Below, piece by piece: positions 23,396-32,224 of a DNA stretch of 64,000 bases; the first letter of the stretch is position 1, and the number at the start of each line of letters is the position of its first letter. Source of the stretch: Paraburkholderia kururiensis JCM 10599 = LMG 19447 (GTDB taxonomy: Bacteria > Pseudomonadota > Gammaproteobacteria > Burkholderiales > Burkholderiaceae); assembly GCF_003986935.1 (NCBI RefSeq), contig NZ_RJZE01000016.1:1-64000 (forward strand). The letters are read 5' to 3'. Below the pieces are notes generated by a model. The model did not search any database and had not been told where the DNA came from. It worked only from the letters and a program-made list of their open reading frames with translations. Both the position numbers and the translations under genes were made by a program.

Positions 23396-24346
23396 TCAGC
23401 CTGCGGGAATGAATGCGTGCCATTGCCCGAGGAAGCGGTCGTCGGCACCCGGCACGCCCGCCGCCAGTTCCCGCATCAACGCGCTGAAGGGCGCCATGTC
23501 TGCCACATCCGCCATGCGGGTCGCGATCAGGGCGTCCACGGTCCGGTAGCACTGCGCGGCCTGCTCGTGCTGCAGCTTGCCGAGGCGCTGTCCTGCCACG
23601 CCCAGCGCGGCCCACGCGAGAACGGCGAGCTTGTACGCGTGGCTCGTCGTCTGCTGCGTGATCTGTTGCGGGCTCAGGCGAAAGTAGCCGAGCGGGTCGT
23701 TGATCACGCACAGCGGCTTGCGCAGGCTCGCCGTGAGAAAGAGCCCGATGTCCGCGAGACCGACGTACGAAATGCCGGCAAGCGTCGTGTCGAGCAGCAG
23801 GTTCGCAGCGTCGCGCGTGAATACCGCGTTCGAAAATTCACCGAGCCAGTTGTTGCACGCCGGCACCGTCAACGCGAAGGCAAGCTCGGGCGGCAGCGAA
23901 AACACGCGCTGCTGATGCTGGACGACTGCGTCCGGACGCGGCAACTGACTCACGGGCTGGCCGGACTCGAGCGCGGTCCACCGGCGGCTCACCGAGCAGT
24001 CGAACGAGCCGCCCGCGTGTACCGCGGCGTGGAACGCGTAGAACTCGGGATAGATGACGTCGTCGTCGAAGAGCAGATGGGCCAGCGGTGTTGCGCCATT
24101 CCACGTCCTCAGCAAATGCCGGCAGTTTTCGATCCCGCCCGCGCGCGGACCCTGGATCACTTCGATGTTCATGTCCGCCGTCGCGCTTTTGAGCGGTTCG
24201 CTTTGCAGCGCGGCGAGAAACGCGCCGTCGGGACTGTCGTCGGAAACGATGATGCGCGCCGGCTTCAGCGTTTGGTGCTTGAGCGCGATGAGCAGTTCGT
24301 TGAGGTACTTCGGCTTGTAAGCCGGAATGAGCGTCGTGATGGTCAT
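23396..24346 (-). CDS. GT2-type glycosyltransferase
   Basis: 316 residues with a GT-A nucleotide-sugar domain: TITTLIPAYKPKYLNELLIA at the N-terminus, QTLKPARIIVSDDSPDG, then HLLFDDDVIYPEF with the metal-binding DDD. No membrane segments. It transfers an unknown sugar, presumably extending the flagellin or surface glycan. It is 17 bases downstream of the aminotransferase gene, so co-expressed with sugar synthesis. Confidence 0.85.
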   Translation of the reverse strand: MTITTLIPAYKPKYLNELLIALKHQTLKPARIIVSDDSPDGAFLAALQSEPLKSATADMNIEVIQGPRAGGIENCRHLLRTWNGATPLAHLLFDDDVIYPEFYAFHAAVHAGGSFDCSVSRRWTALESGQPVSQLPRPDAVVQHQQRVFSLPPELAFALTVPACNNWLGEFSNAVFTRDAANLLLDTTLAGISYVGLADIGLFLTASLRKPLCVINDPLGYFRLSPQQITQQTTSHAYKLAVLAWAALGVAGQRLGKLQHEQAAQCYRTVDALIATRMADVADMAPFSALMRELAAGVPGADDRFLGQWHAFIPAG

Positions 24347-24363
24347 GAGTTTATGGGCGCGGC

Positions 24364-25473
24364 TTAATGGGCCGGAACGCCGTCGAAGTAGTCCATCACG
24401 GCCTGCGCGACGGTATGCACGTGCTCGGCCTGCAAATACGTGGCAAAGGGAAGGCTCAGCACTTCAGACTGCAAACGCGTGGCGATGGGCAGATCGGGCC
24501 ACGTCTCGTTCGCGTAAGCGCGCTGATGGTGGCTCGCAATCGGGTAGTGGACGAGCGTGCCGATGCCGCGTTCGGTCAGGTGCGCCTGCAGCGCATCGCG
24601 ATGCGGCGTCTGGATGACGAAGAGATGCCAGACCGGCTCCACATGCGGCAGCGCGACCGGCAATTGCAGCGGCGCCTGGCCGAGCGCTTCGGCATAGGCG
24701 CTTGCCAGCGCGGTGCGGCGCGCGTTGTCCTCGTCGAGATAGCGCAGCTTCACGCGCAGCACGGCCGACTGTATCTCGTCCAGACGCGAATTGACGCCGG
24801 CCAGATCGTGCCGGTACTTCACCTCGGAACCATAGTTGCGCAGCTTGCGCAACGTGGCGGCGAGTTCGGGGTCGTTCGTCGTCACGGCACCGCCGTCGCC
24901 CAGTGCGCCCAGGTTCTTGCCGGGGTAGAAGCTGAATCCCGCGGCGTCGCCCAGACCGCCTGCACGGCGGCCGCGATAACGGGCACCGTGCGCCTGCGCG
25001 GCGTCTTCGATCACGCGCAGGCCGTGCTTGCGCGCAATCGCGTTGATGGGGTCCATGTCCGCCGGCTGGCCGTACAGGTGCACCGGCATGATGGCGCGCG
25101 TGTGCGGCGTGATGGCGGCTTCGACGCGCTGCGGGTCGAGGTTGCAGGTCGTCGGGTCTGGTTCGACAGGGACGATGCGCGCACCGGCCTGGCTCACGGC
25201 GAGCCACGTCGCGATGAACGTGTTCGACGGCACGATCACTTCGTCGCCGGGGCCAATGCCGTAGGCGCGCAGAATCAGATGCAGCGCATCGAGCCCGTTC
25301 GCCACGCCGATGCAGTGCTCCACGCCGCAATACGCGGCGAATTCGCGTTCGAAGGCGAGCGTTTCTTCGCCCAGCACGTAACGGCCGGAGTCGATGACGC
25401 GGCCCACCGCGCTGCGTATCTCGTCTTCGTAGCGCGCGTTGGCCAGCTTGAGATTCAGGAAATCGATTTTCAT
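24364..25473 (-). CDS. DegT/DnrJ/EryC1-family sugar aminotransferase (FdtB/QdtB-like)
   Basis: A PLP-dependent enzyme (369 residues) that aminates a nucleotide keto-sugar. PLP motifs visible are NGLDALHLILRA (60-71), VPSNTFIATWLAV, E156-D157-AAQAHGA and the Schiff-base lysine K186 in SFYPGKNLGALGDGG. The partner gene 49 bases upstream is an FdtA-like ketoisomerase, so the expected product is dTDP-3-amino-3,6-dideoxy-galactose or -glucose (Fuc3N or Qui3N). The start at 25473 (MKIDFLNL) matches family N-termini. The rmlA/rmlB genes supplying dTDP-4-keto-6-deoxyglucose are not in the window. Confidence 0.92.
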   Translation of the reverse strand: MKIDFLNLKLANARYEDEIRSAVGRVIDSGRYVLGEETLAFEREFAAYCGVEHCIGVANGLDALHLILRAYGIGPGDEVIVPSNTFIATWLAVSQAGARIVPVEPDPTTCNLDPQRVEAAITPHTRAIMPVHLYGQPADMDPINAIARKHGLRVIEDAAQAHGARYRGRRAGGLGDAAGFSFYPGKNLGALGDGGAVTTNDPELAATLRKLRNYGSEVKYRHDLAGVNSRLDEIQSAVLRVKLRYLDEDNARRTALASAYAEALGQAPLQLPVALPHVEPVWHLFVIQTPHRDALQAHLTERGIGTLVHYPIASHHQRAYANETWPDLPIATRLQSEVLSLPFATYLQAEHVHTVAQAVMDYFDGVPAH

Positions 25474-25522
25474 GCGTCGTTGCCGGTGCGCCGGCAGCCA
25501 GAATGTGCCCGGACGGTTCGCT

Positions 25523-25948
25523 TCAGGCCGTGGCGGCTTCGGGGTTGCGCGCAAGACGCAGGAATTCGTCGTGGTCACGGATGTAGTCCGCGGGATCGAA
25601 TGCTGCCGAGGCGAGCACCATGCAGACGCCGCCCGACGAGAAGTTGTCGAGCGTGCGCCACATCATCGGGCAGATGTAGAGGCCGTAATACGAGCGGTTC
25701 AGATGAAAGCGCCGCTGCCGGTCGCCGTCGTCGAGCACGATGTCGAAGCTGCCCGACATCGCGATCACGAACTGATGCAGGTTGCGGTGCGCGTGCGAGC
25801 CGCGGTCCGAGCCACCCGGCACGTCGTAGAGGTAGTAGACCCGCTTGATATCAAACGGGACGTGGTTGTCGCCTTCAACGAACGTGAGATTGCCGCGCGG
25901 GTCGGTAATCTTGGGCAACTCGATGATCCGGCAGTCGTTGAGTGGCAT
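25523..25948 (-). CDS. FdtA/QdtA-like dTDP-sugar 3,4-ketoisomerase
   Basis: A 141-residue cupin of the WxcM/FdtA family converting dTDP-4-keto-6-deoxyglucose to the 3-keto isomer. Visible motifs are KITDPRGNLTFVEGDNHVPF, then KRVYYLYDVPGG and the active-site pair in GSHAHRNLHQF (H52, H54). AGGAGG lies 9 bases before the ATG at 25948, which is preferred over the upstream start at 25981. Whether the product is the 3-keto-galacto (FdtA) or -gluco (QdtA) isomer cannot be decided by eye. A promoter-like element shared with the divergent OGT operon lies 84 bases upstream. Confidence 0.92.
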   Translation of the reverse strand: MPLNDCRIIELPKITDPRGNLTFVEGDNHVPFDIKRVYYLYDVPGGSDRGSHAHRNLHQFVIAMSGSFDIVLDDGDRQRRFHLNRSYYGLYICPMMWRTLDNFSSGGVCMVLASAAFDPADYIRDHDEFLRLARNPEAATA

Positions 25949-26022
25949 GACCACGTTCCTCCTGGCTCTATCCATTGACATTGAGCGCGCGTCGCGCGGG
26001 AGCCGCCGCGCACGGCTTTATG

Positions 26023-26060
26023 ACTGGATAAAGCTTAGCCCTGTGGGCCGCCTTTCAATC
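26023..26060 (-). promoter_or_regulatory. upstream element shared by both glycan operons (copy 1)
   Basis: On the minus strand GATTGAAAG, 13-14 bases, GCTAAGCT then TTTATCC, ending 84 bases before the FdtA-like gene. The same arrangement TTGAAA-N15-TAAGCT is found on the plus strand at 27259-27285 before the OGT operon, with about 24 of 29 identical bases. It may be a promoter or activator site; it does not fit FliA or RpoN consensus. Confidence 0.5.
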
Positions 26061-26115
26061 CGCCAAACAGAATGGGCGTTTTGCCCCAATTCCATGGGCG
26101 GGCTCTCCAGCGCGC

Positions 26116-26979
26116 TTACTGCGTGACCGCGCGCTTCGCTTCGATAGCGGCATCCACCAATGCGCCGCGCGTGCGTTCGAAAACTTCCAGGTAGCCGGCG
26201 TCGCCGGTTTCGATGGCCGCGAGCTTGAGCGCATCCAGCATGGCGAGTTCGCCCGGATAAGGGCACACGATCGAGCCGGACATCGGCAGACTCAATGGAT
26301 CGAAACGCGCGGCGCGCCAGTGCGGCTCGGTGGCCAGCAGCAAAGACGCGATGCGCTCGATCACGAACACCTTGGCCGGCACCATCGTGCTGCCGTAGGC
26401 CACCGGCCCGTTGAGCAGCGCGGCAAGCTCGCCGTTGCCGCCTTCCGCCACGCCAAGGAGCATTTCGCAGGCAAGCAGCCAGCGGCGCCAGAACGCGGGC
26501 GTGGCCACGAAGTAGTTGCAGAAGATGCTCGAGCGCGAGTCCATGGCGAGCGTGTGCGGGTCGAACCCGGGCGCGACATAGGGCACCGCGCTTTCGAACA
26601 CGCGCCAGATGTCGGGGTGATTGGTGGCCGCCTGCTCGAAGGTGTTCAGATGGAACGCGCCCTGATCGAAGTAGGGCGAGAAGCTGATGATGTCCGTATT
26701 GGCCGGCACGCTCGCAATGAACGCGTTGACGACGTTGGAGTCGAGCAGCGTCTTTTGCGCGAAGCGCGGCGAAAGGAAGCCGTAGAGCGTGTTTTCCTTC
26801 AGCGGACGCGAGAACAGGAACGTGCGAATGGGCCAGTATTCACGCCAGTCCGCACGGCCGTCGCGGTTGTCGAGCGGAATGAAGCCGGGGTCGAGCAGCA
26901 GGCGCGTTTCGTCCGAGTAAAAAATCTGGTGGATCTCGATGCGCCGGTTGCCGGCCGCCTGCCGTGAGGGTTCAAGCAT
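26116..26979 (-). CDS. conserved hypothetical protein of the glycan island
   Basis: 287 residues, soluble, no signal peptide. I do not recognise the family. Visible traits: an N-terminal beta-alpha start IEIHQIFYSDETRLLLDPGF, then LDNRDGRADWREYWPIRTFL and YGFLSPRFAQKT, NTDIISFSPYFDQGAFHLN, suggesting an enzyme that handles a polymer or a nucleotide sugar, perhaps with a GT-A-like fold. The start at 26979 follows AGAGGCAG. It is first in the leftward run, 167 bases upstream of the FdtA-like gene, and divergent from the glycosyltransferase gene at 27353. Confidence 0.75.
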   Translation of the reverse strand: MLEPSRQAAGNRRIEIHQIFYSDETRLLLDPGFIPLDNRDGRADWREYWPIRTFLFSRPLKENTLYGFLSPRFAQKTLLDSNVVNAFIASVPANTDIISFSPYFDQGAFHLNTFEQAATNHPDIWRVFESAVPYVAPGFDPHTLAMDSRSSIFCNYFVATPAFWRRWLLACEMLLGVAEGGNGELAALLNGPVAYGSTMVPAKVFVIERIASLLLATEPHWRAARFDPLSLPMSGSIVCPYPGELAMLDALKLAAIETGDAGYLEVFERTRGALVDAAIEAKRAVTQ

Positions 26980-27352
26980 GATCTGCCTCTGAAAGTTGCT
27001 CGCGGGTTTGCTCGTGTCGAGTCCGTGCGAGAGGGCCCATAGGGCCACACAAGGCAGCAGTTTGACTGCCGGGCGCCGATTCTTATCGCTGGAACAGCAA
27101 GCCAATTCCCGCCTATTTCGGGGCCAAGGCGGTGGCGGGGCGCACGGCTTGCGGCGCCGCAGCGCGCGAGGCGCGGTGCCGCAAACGCACGGCAGCCGGC
27201 CTTCACGCTCTCGCGTTGCTGTCCAAAATGGACTGAAAACAAGGTGCTTTTCCGTCGATTGAAAGCCGGGCGTCAGCGCTAAGCTCCTTTATCCGCCGGA
27301 AGGCCGCCAGTACGCGCCGGGCCGGGCCGTCTCCATTTCTTGTCTGTCTCCC
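26980..27352. other. divergent control region of the two glycan operons
   Basis: No gene is seen. It separates the leftward and rightward halves of the island and holds copy 2 of the shared upstream element (27257-27294) about 68 bases before the rightward operon. Confidence 0.5.
27257..27294 (+). promoter_or_regulatory. upstream element shared by both glycan operons (copy 2)
   Basis: GATTGAAAG, a GC-rich spacer, GCTAAGCT, then TTTATCC three bases further than in copy 1. The TTGAAA and TAAGCT blocks are separated by exactly 15 bases in both copies. It ends about 60 bases before the ATG of the glycosyltransferase gene at 27353. Confidence 0.5.
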
Positions 27353-28039
27353 ATGAAGCCCATCCGCCTCGTCTGCGGCACCCGCCACAACGAAGCCGAC
27401 TTCGTCGCGAACTCCGCGCTCGGTCGCTCGCTGAAGCTCTATCACCACACGCCGCCCGCGCAGTTGCTGCTGTTCGACAACAACACGACGGGCCTGTCCA
27501 CCATTTACAACCGCGCCATCGACCACGCCGCGCAGAACCCCGCGATTCTCGTCTTCATCCACGACGACATCTCGCTGTGCGACTTCTTCTGGCTGGAGCG
27601 CATCTACGAAGCGGTCCAGCATTTCGACGTGGCGGGCCTTGCGGGCAACACGCGCCGCGTGCCGCGCCAGCCGGCCTGGGCTTTCGTCACACCCGACTTC
27701 CAGTGGGACGCGCGCGAGTACCTGAGCGGCGTGGTGGGGCACGGTAAGGGCTTTCCGTGCACGAACGTGTCGCGCTTCGGTCCGGCGGGCCTGGAATGCA
27801 AGCTGCTGGACGGACTCATGCTGATTGCCGACAGCGAGCGCCTCGTGCAAAGCGGCGTGCGCTTCGACGAGCAGTTCGACTTCCACTTCTACGACATGGA
27901 CTTCTGCCGCCAGGCCGAACTCAAGGGCCTGCGCATGGGCACCTGGCCAATCAGCGTCGTGCACGAGAGCGGCGGCGCGTTCGGCACGCCGTCGTGGCGC
28001 GCCGGTTACGAACGCTATCTGCGCAAATACGGCGAATGA
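27353..28039 (+). CDS. GT-A-fold glycosyltransferase-like protein
   Basis: 228 residues resembling the 'glycosyltransferase-like' family related to GT2: an N-terminal strand (IRLVCGTRHNEADF), LLLFDNNTTGLSTIYNRAI, a metal-binding ILVFIHDDISL motif and a C-terminal FHFYDMDFCRQAELKGLRMG. It is cytosolic. Its stop overlaps the start of the first TPR-OGT gene (ATGA at 28036-28039), so both are made together. Role: probably adds or supplies a sugar in the same glycan that the OGTs attach. Confidence 0.82.
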   Translation: MKPIRLVCGTRHNEADFVANSALGRSLKLYHHTPPAQLLLFDNNTTGLSTIYNRAIDHAAQNPAILVFIHDDISLCDFFWLERIYEAVQHFDVAGLAGNTRRVPRQPAWAFVTPDFQWDAREYLSGVVGHGKGFPCTNVSRFGPAGLECKLLDGLMLIADSERLVQSGVRFDEQFDFHFYDMDFCRQAELKGLRMGTWPISVVHESGGAFGTPSWRAGYERYLRKYGE

Positions 28040-29904
28040 GCACGCTACCTGCCGCTTCGTTTCCTCAGGGCGCGCCAGCGTCGGGCCCGGCAGGTGCCGT
28101 GCCGCCCATCGAAAGCGGCCTCGCGCTTCAGCACGCGGGGCGCTTCGCGGAAGCGGCGGCCGTCTATCGGCAGATTCTCTCGGTGCAGCCGACTCACCCG
28201 GACGCGTTGCATCTGCTCGGGCTTATCGCGTATCACGAAGGCAACTACGCGGGCTCGATGGAGCTCATCATGGCCGCGCTCACGCATCGCGCGAGCGAGA
28301 TCTACTACAGCAACCTGGGCAACGCGCTGGGGGCCATGGGCAAGCGCGCGGCGGCGATGGAAAGCTATCGCCAGGCCATTGCGCTCAAGCCCGACTACAT
28401 CCACGCGCACAACAACCTCGGCAACATGCTGCGCGACGACGGGAAGTTTGCCGAGGCCGTGCAGTGCTTCAAGACGGTGATCGCGCTCAAGCCCGATCAC
28501 GCGGAGGCCTACAACAACCTCGCCAACGCGCAGGTGGATCTGGGCGACCTGGACGGCGCGATTGCGAGCTATCGCCGCGCCATTGCGTTGCGGCCCGATC
28601 TGGCGTCGGCGCGCAGCAATCTGCTGTTCATCTTGAGCTATCGCGAGGACTTGAGCCCGGCCGCGTATCTGGAGGAGGCTCGGGCGTTCGGCGAAGAGGT
28701 GAGTGCACGGGCGCGTGCATGGACGAGCTGGAACGTGCTGCTCACGCCGCATCGTGACGGCCGGCCGTTGCGCGTGGGCCTCGTTTCCGGCGACTTCAAG
28801 GTGCACCCGACGGGGCACTTTCTGGAGAGCATCCTCGCGCATATCGATCCGCGCCGGCTCGAACTCGTGGCATACCCCACGCGCCGGCTCGAAGACGCGC
28901 TCACCGCACGCATCAAACCGCGCTTCGCCGCATGGACGAATCTCGCCGCCCTTTCCGACGAGGCCGCGGCGCAGCGTATTCGCGACGACCGCATCGACAT
29001 TCTCGTGGACCTCTCGGGCCACATGAACTTCAACCGGCTGCCCGTGTTCGCGTGGCGGCCCGCGCCGGTGCAGGCGAGCTGGCTCGGCTATTTCGCGAGC
29101 ACGGGGTTGGCGTCGATCGATTACGTGCTGGGCGACCCGCACGTGTTGCCTGCGGGCAGCGAGGCGCAGTTCGTCGAGACGCTCTGGCGTCTGCCCGACA
29201 GCTATCTCTGCTTCACGCCGCCCGCCGACCAGGTGGCCGTCGGCCCGCTGCCGATGCTTGCGCAGCAGCACGTCACCTTCGGCTGCTTTAACCATCTGAT
29301 GAAGATGAACGACGCGGTGGTGGCCGTATGGGCGCGCGTGCTGCACGCGGTGCCGGGCTCGCGGCTCTTCCTCAAGGCGGCGCAACTGGACGCCGCGTTC
29401 GCGCGCGAGACCACGCTGCGCCGTTTCGCGGCGCACGGCATCGGCGCGCAACGGTTGATTCTGGAAGGCCGCTCGCCGCGCAACGAATACTTCGCGGCCT
29501 ACAACCGCGTAGATATCGCGCTGAGCCCGTTCCCTTATCCGGGCGGCACGACGAGCGTCGAAGGGCTGTGGATGGGCGTGCCGGTGCTGTGCCGTCGCGG
29601 CGACCGTTTCCTCTCGAACATCTGCACGAGCATGCTGCATTCGGCGGGGCTGCCCGAGTGGATCGCCGAAGACAACGACGACTATGTCGCGAAGGCCGTG
29701 GCATTTGCGCGCGACCGCGAACGGCTGGCTGCGCTGCGCGGCGCGTTGCGTGCGTCCATGCTGGCCTCGCCGCTGTGCGATGCGGCGCGCTTCGCGCGCA
29801 ACCTGGAAGCCGCGTTCGAAGGCATGTGGCAGGCGCGTGGCGAGCGCTTCGTGACCCCAGCGCCTGATCGCGAGCCTCATCTGACGAACCGCAGCGCTAC
29901 TTGA
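28036..29904 (+). CDS. TPR plus OGT (SPINDLY/GT41-type) glycosyltransferase 1
   Basis: A protein O-glycosyltransferase, 622 residues, cytosolic. Residues about 25-205 contain five to six tetratricopeptide repeats (for example AHNNLGNMLRDDGKFAEAV). The C-terminal catalytic part is GT41-like: LRVGLVSGDFKVHPTGHF near 246, ILVDLSGHMNFNRLPVF, QASWLGYFASTG, FGCFNHLMKMND near 414 with the conserved Lys, and GGTTSVEGLWMGVPV. It is the first of three tandem paralogues. In related Burkholderia a TPR-OGT next to fliCD (FlmQ) glycosylates flagellin, so flagellin is the likely substrate. Confidence 0.9.
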   Translation: MSTLPAASFPQGAPASGPAGAVPPIESGLALQHAGRFAEAAAVYRQILSVQPTHPDALHLLGLIAYHEGNYAGSMELIMAALTHRASEIYYSNLGNALGAMGKRAAAMESYRQAIALKPDYIHAHNNLGNMLRDDGKFAEAVQCFKTVIALKPDHAEAYNNLANAQVDLGDLDGAIASYRRAIALRPDLASARSNLLFILSYREDLSPAAYLEEARAFGEEVSARARAWTSWNVLLTPHRDGRPLRVGLVSGDFKVHPTGHFLESILAHIDPRRLELVAYPTRRLEDALTARIKPRFAAWTNLAALSDEAAAQRIRDDRIDILVDLSGHMNFNRLPVFAWRPAPVQASWLGYFASTGLASIDYVLGDPHVLPAGSEAQFVETLWRLPDSYLCFTPPADQVAVGPLPMLAQQHVTFGCFNHLMKMNDAVVAVWARVLHAVPGSRLFLKAAQLDAAFARETTLRRFAAHGIGAQRLILEGRSPRNEYFAAYNRVDIALSPFPYPGGTTSVEGLWMGVPVLCRRGDRFLSNICTSMLHSAGLPEWIAEDNDDYVAKAVAFARDRERLAALRGALRASMLASPLCDAARFARNLEAAFEGMWQARGERFVTPAPDREPHLTNRSAT

Positions 29905-29917
29905 TACACGGACACCC

Positions 29918-32224
29918 ATGCATGACATCGGCCGGCTGCTGAACACGGCGCTCGCGCACCACCAGGCCGGGCGCCTCGGCGACGCCCACAGCCTCTATCA
30001 GCAGATTCTTCGCGTGCAGCCGAAGCACCCCGACGCGCTGCACTTCATGGGCCTGCTCGCGTGCCAGCTGGCGCAGCACGAGGCGGGCATCGTGCTGATC
30101 CGCGAATCGATTGCTGCGAACCCGAGCCCGATCTACTACAACAACCTCGGCAACATGCTGCGCGAGCATGGTCAATTGCCCGATGCCATTAACGCCTATC
30201 GGCAAGCCATTGCGCGCAAGCGCGACTACGCGGAAGCGCACAACAACCTGGGCAATGCACTGCGCGAGTCGGGCGACGCGGCCGGCGCGATGCAAAGCTG
30301 CGCACAGGCCATCGAGCTGCGGCCCGGCTACGCCGAGGCCTACAGCAACCTCGGCAACGCGCTGAAGGACATGGGGCAGCTGGACGCCGCAGCGGCGAGT
30401 TATCGCAAGGCGATTGCGGCGAAGCGCGATTTCAGCGAAGCGCACAACAACCTGGGCAACGTGCTGAAGGCGCAAGGGCAGATCGAAGCGGCGATCGCGT
30501 GCTATCGGGCGGCGATTGCGCTCTCGCCTCAACTGGCCGTGGCCCACGATAGTCTCGCCGGCGCGCTCATGCATCAGGGCGATATCGACGGCGCCATCGA
30601 AAGTTACCGGCATGTGGCGACGCTTCAGCCGCAGGTGGCCGCGGCGCACAACACGCTCGGCAATGCGCTGAACGCGGCGGGTCGCGTGGGCGAGGCGGTG
30701 CCGTGCTACGAGCGGGCCATCGCGCTGCAGCCGGACTTTCCCGATCCGTATCACAACCTCGCGAATGCGCTCAAGCGCGTGGGGCGGCCGGAACAGGCGC
30801 TGCAGTACGCACAGCGCGCCATTGCGCTGCGCCATGATTCGCCGTCGTTCCATAACAACCTGGGCACGATTCTCGCGGACCTCAATGCCTTCGATGCCGC
30901 TGTCGAGAGCTACCGCAAAGCGCTCGCGCTGAACCCCGATTTCGCGGAGTCGCACACCTGCGTGCTGTTCGGGCAGTCGTATTGCGCGGGATGGTCGGCG
31001 GCTGCGCATCTCGCGGACGCACGCTATTTCGGCGAACGCATGACGGCGCGGGCGAAGCCTTTCGACGCGTGGCCGGCGCTCGAGGACGGCGCGGATGCGG
31101 TGCAGGGCAGACGTCCGCTGCGCATCGGCTTCGTCTCCGCGGACTATCGCAAGCATCCGGTCGGCTACTTCCTGGAAAGCGTGCTGCGGCACCTGGACCG
31201 CACGCGCATCGAGCCGTTCGCCTATTCCAACGGCTTGCAGTACGACGAACTCACGGCGCGCCTGAAGCCGCAATTCGCGGCATGGCAAGCCATCAACGAG
31301 ATGAGCGACGAAGCTGTCGCGCGCCTCGTTCACGACGACCGCATCGATATCCTCGTCGATCTCTCCGGCCATACCGGACGCAATCGCTTGCCCGTTTTCA
31401 CGTGGCGCCCCGCGCCGCTCCAGGTGAGCTGGCTCGGCTATTTCGCGACCACGGGGCTCACGCAGATCGACTACATCGTGGGCGACCGCTACGTGTCGCC
31501 GCCCGAAGAGGAATCGCACTTCGTGGAGCGCGTCTGGCGGCTGCCGGACAGCTACCTCTGCTTCACGCTGCCCGCCGGCGACGTGCCGGTGGGGCCGTTG
31601 CCCGCGCTCTCGGCGCCTGCGGGTGGCGTCACGTTCGGCTGCTTCAACAATCACAAGAAGCTCAACGACGGCGTGGTGGCACTGTGGTCGCGCGTGCTGC
31701 ATGCGGTGCCGGGCTCGCGGTGGCTGTTGAAGAACCACCAGCTTGCCGAACCGAAGCTGCGCGAGCAGACGCTGGAACGCTTCGCGGCGCATGGCGTGGG
31801 CGCAGACCGGCTGCTGCTCGAAGGGCCGTCGGCGCGCGACGCGTATTTCGCCGCGTTCAATCGCGTGGACATCGCGCTCGATCCGTTTCCTTACCCAGGC
31901 GGCACGACGAGCGTGGAAGGACTCTGGATGGGCGTGCCCGTGCTGAGCCGTCGTGGCGACCGCTTCCTCTCGCATCTGGGCGAGACGGTGCTGCACACAG
32001 CGGGCCTGCCCGAATGGATCGCCACCGACGATGACGACTACGTCGCCCGCGCCGTGGCCTTCGCGCGCGATCTGCCGGCGCTCGCGGCGCTGCGCGCGGG
32101 CTTGCGCGAACGCATTGTCGGCTCGCCGCTCTGCGACGCGCCGCGCTTCGCGAGAAACCTCGAAGCCGCGTTCGCCCAGATGTGGGAACGTCGGCTCGCG
32201 CAAGACACGGAGGGCGCGCAATGA
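29918..32224 (+). CDS. TPR plus OGT (SPINDLY/GT41-type) glycosyltransferase 2
   Basis: The largest of the three paralogues, 768 residues. About ten tetratricopeptide repeats span residues 1-350, twice as many as its neighbours. The catalytic half contains RIGFVSADYRKHPVGYF near 403, ILVDLSGHTGRNRLPVF, QVSWLGYFATTGL, FGCFNNHKKLND near 573 and GGTTSVEGLWMGVPV. The longer TPR array implies a different or additional protein target. It starts 13 bases after the first OGT gene and overlaps the third by 4 bases, so the set is one transcript. Confidence 0.9.
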   Translation: MHDIGRLLNTALAHHQAGRLGDAHSLYQQILRVQPKHPDALHFMGLLACQLAQHEAGIVLIRESIAANPSPIYYNNLGNMLREHGQLPDAINAYRQAIARKRDYAEAHNNLGNALRESGDAAGAMQSCAQAIELRPGYAEAYSNLGNALKDMGQLDAAAASYRKAIAAKRDFSEAHNNLGNVLKAQGQIEAAIACYRAAIALSPQLAVAHDSLAGALMHQGDIDGAIESYRHVATLQPQVAAAHNTLGNALNAAGRVGEAVPCYERAIALQPDFPDPYHNLANALKRVGRPEQALQYAQRAIALRHDSPSFHNNLGTILADLNAFDAAVESYRKALALNPDFAESHTCVLFGQSYCAGWSAAAHLADARYFGERMTARAKPFDAWPALEDGADAVQGRRPLRIGFVSADYRKHPVGYFLESVLRHLDRTRIEPFAYSNGLQYDELTARLKPQFAAWQAINEMSDEAVARLVHDDRIDILVDLSGHTGRNRLPVFTWRPAPLQVSWLGYFATTGLTQIDYIVGDRYVSPPEEESHFVERVWRLPDSYLCFTLPAGDVPVGPLPALSAPAGGVTFGCFNNHKKLNDGVVALWSRVLHAVPGSRWLLKNHQLAEPKLREQTLERFAAHGVGADRLLLEGPSARDAYFAAFNRVDIALDPFPYPGGTTSVEGLWMGVPVLSRRGDRFLSHLGETVLHTAGLPEWIATDDDDYVARAVAFARDLPALAALRAGLRERIVGSPLCDAPRFARNLEAAFAQMWERRLAQDTEGAQ

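Noticed and set aside
20750..24367. 1205-codon open frame on the plus strand
   Set aside because: It is antisense to five well-supported genes of the leftward glycan operon and has the Arg/His/Val-rich composition of a high-GC shadow frame.
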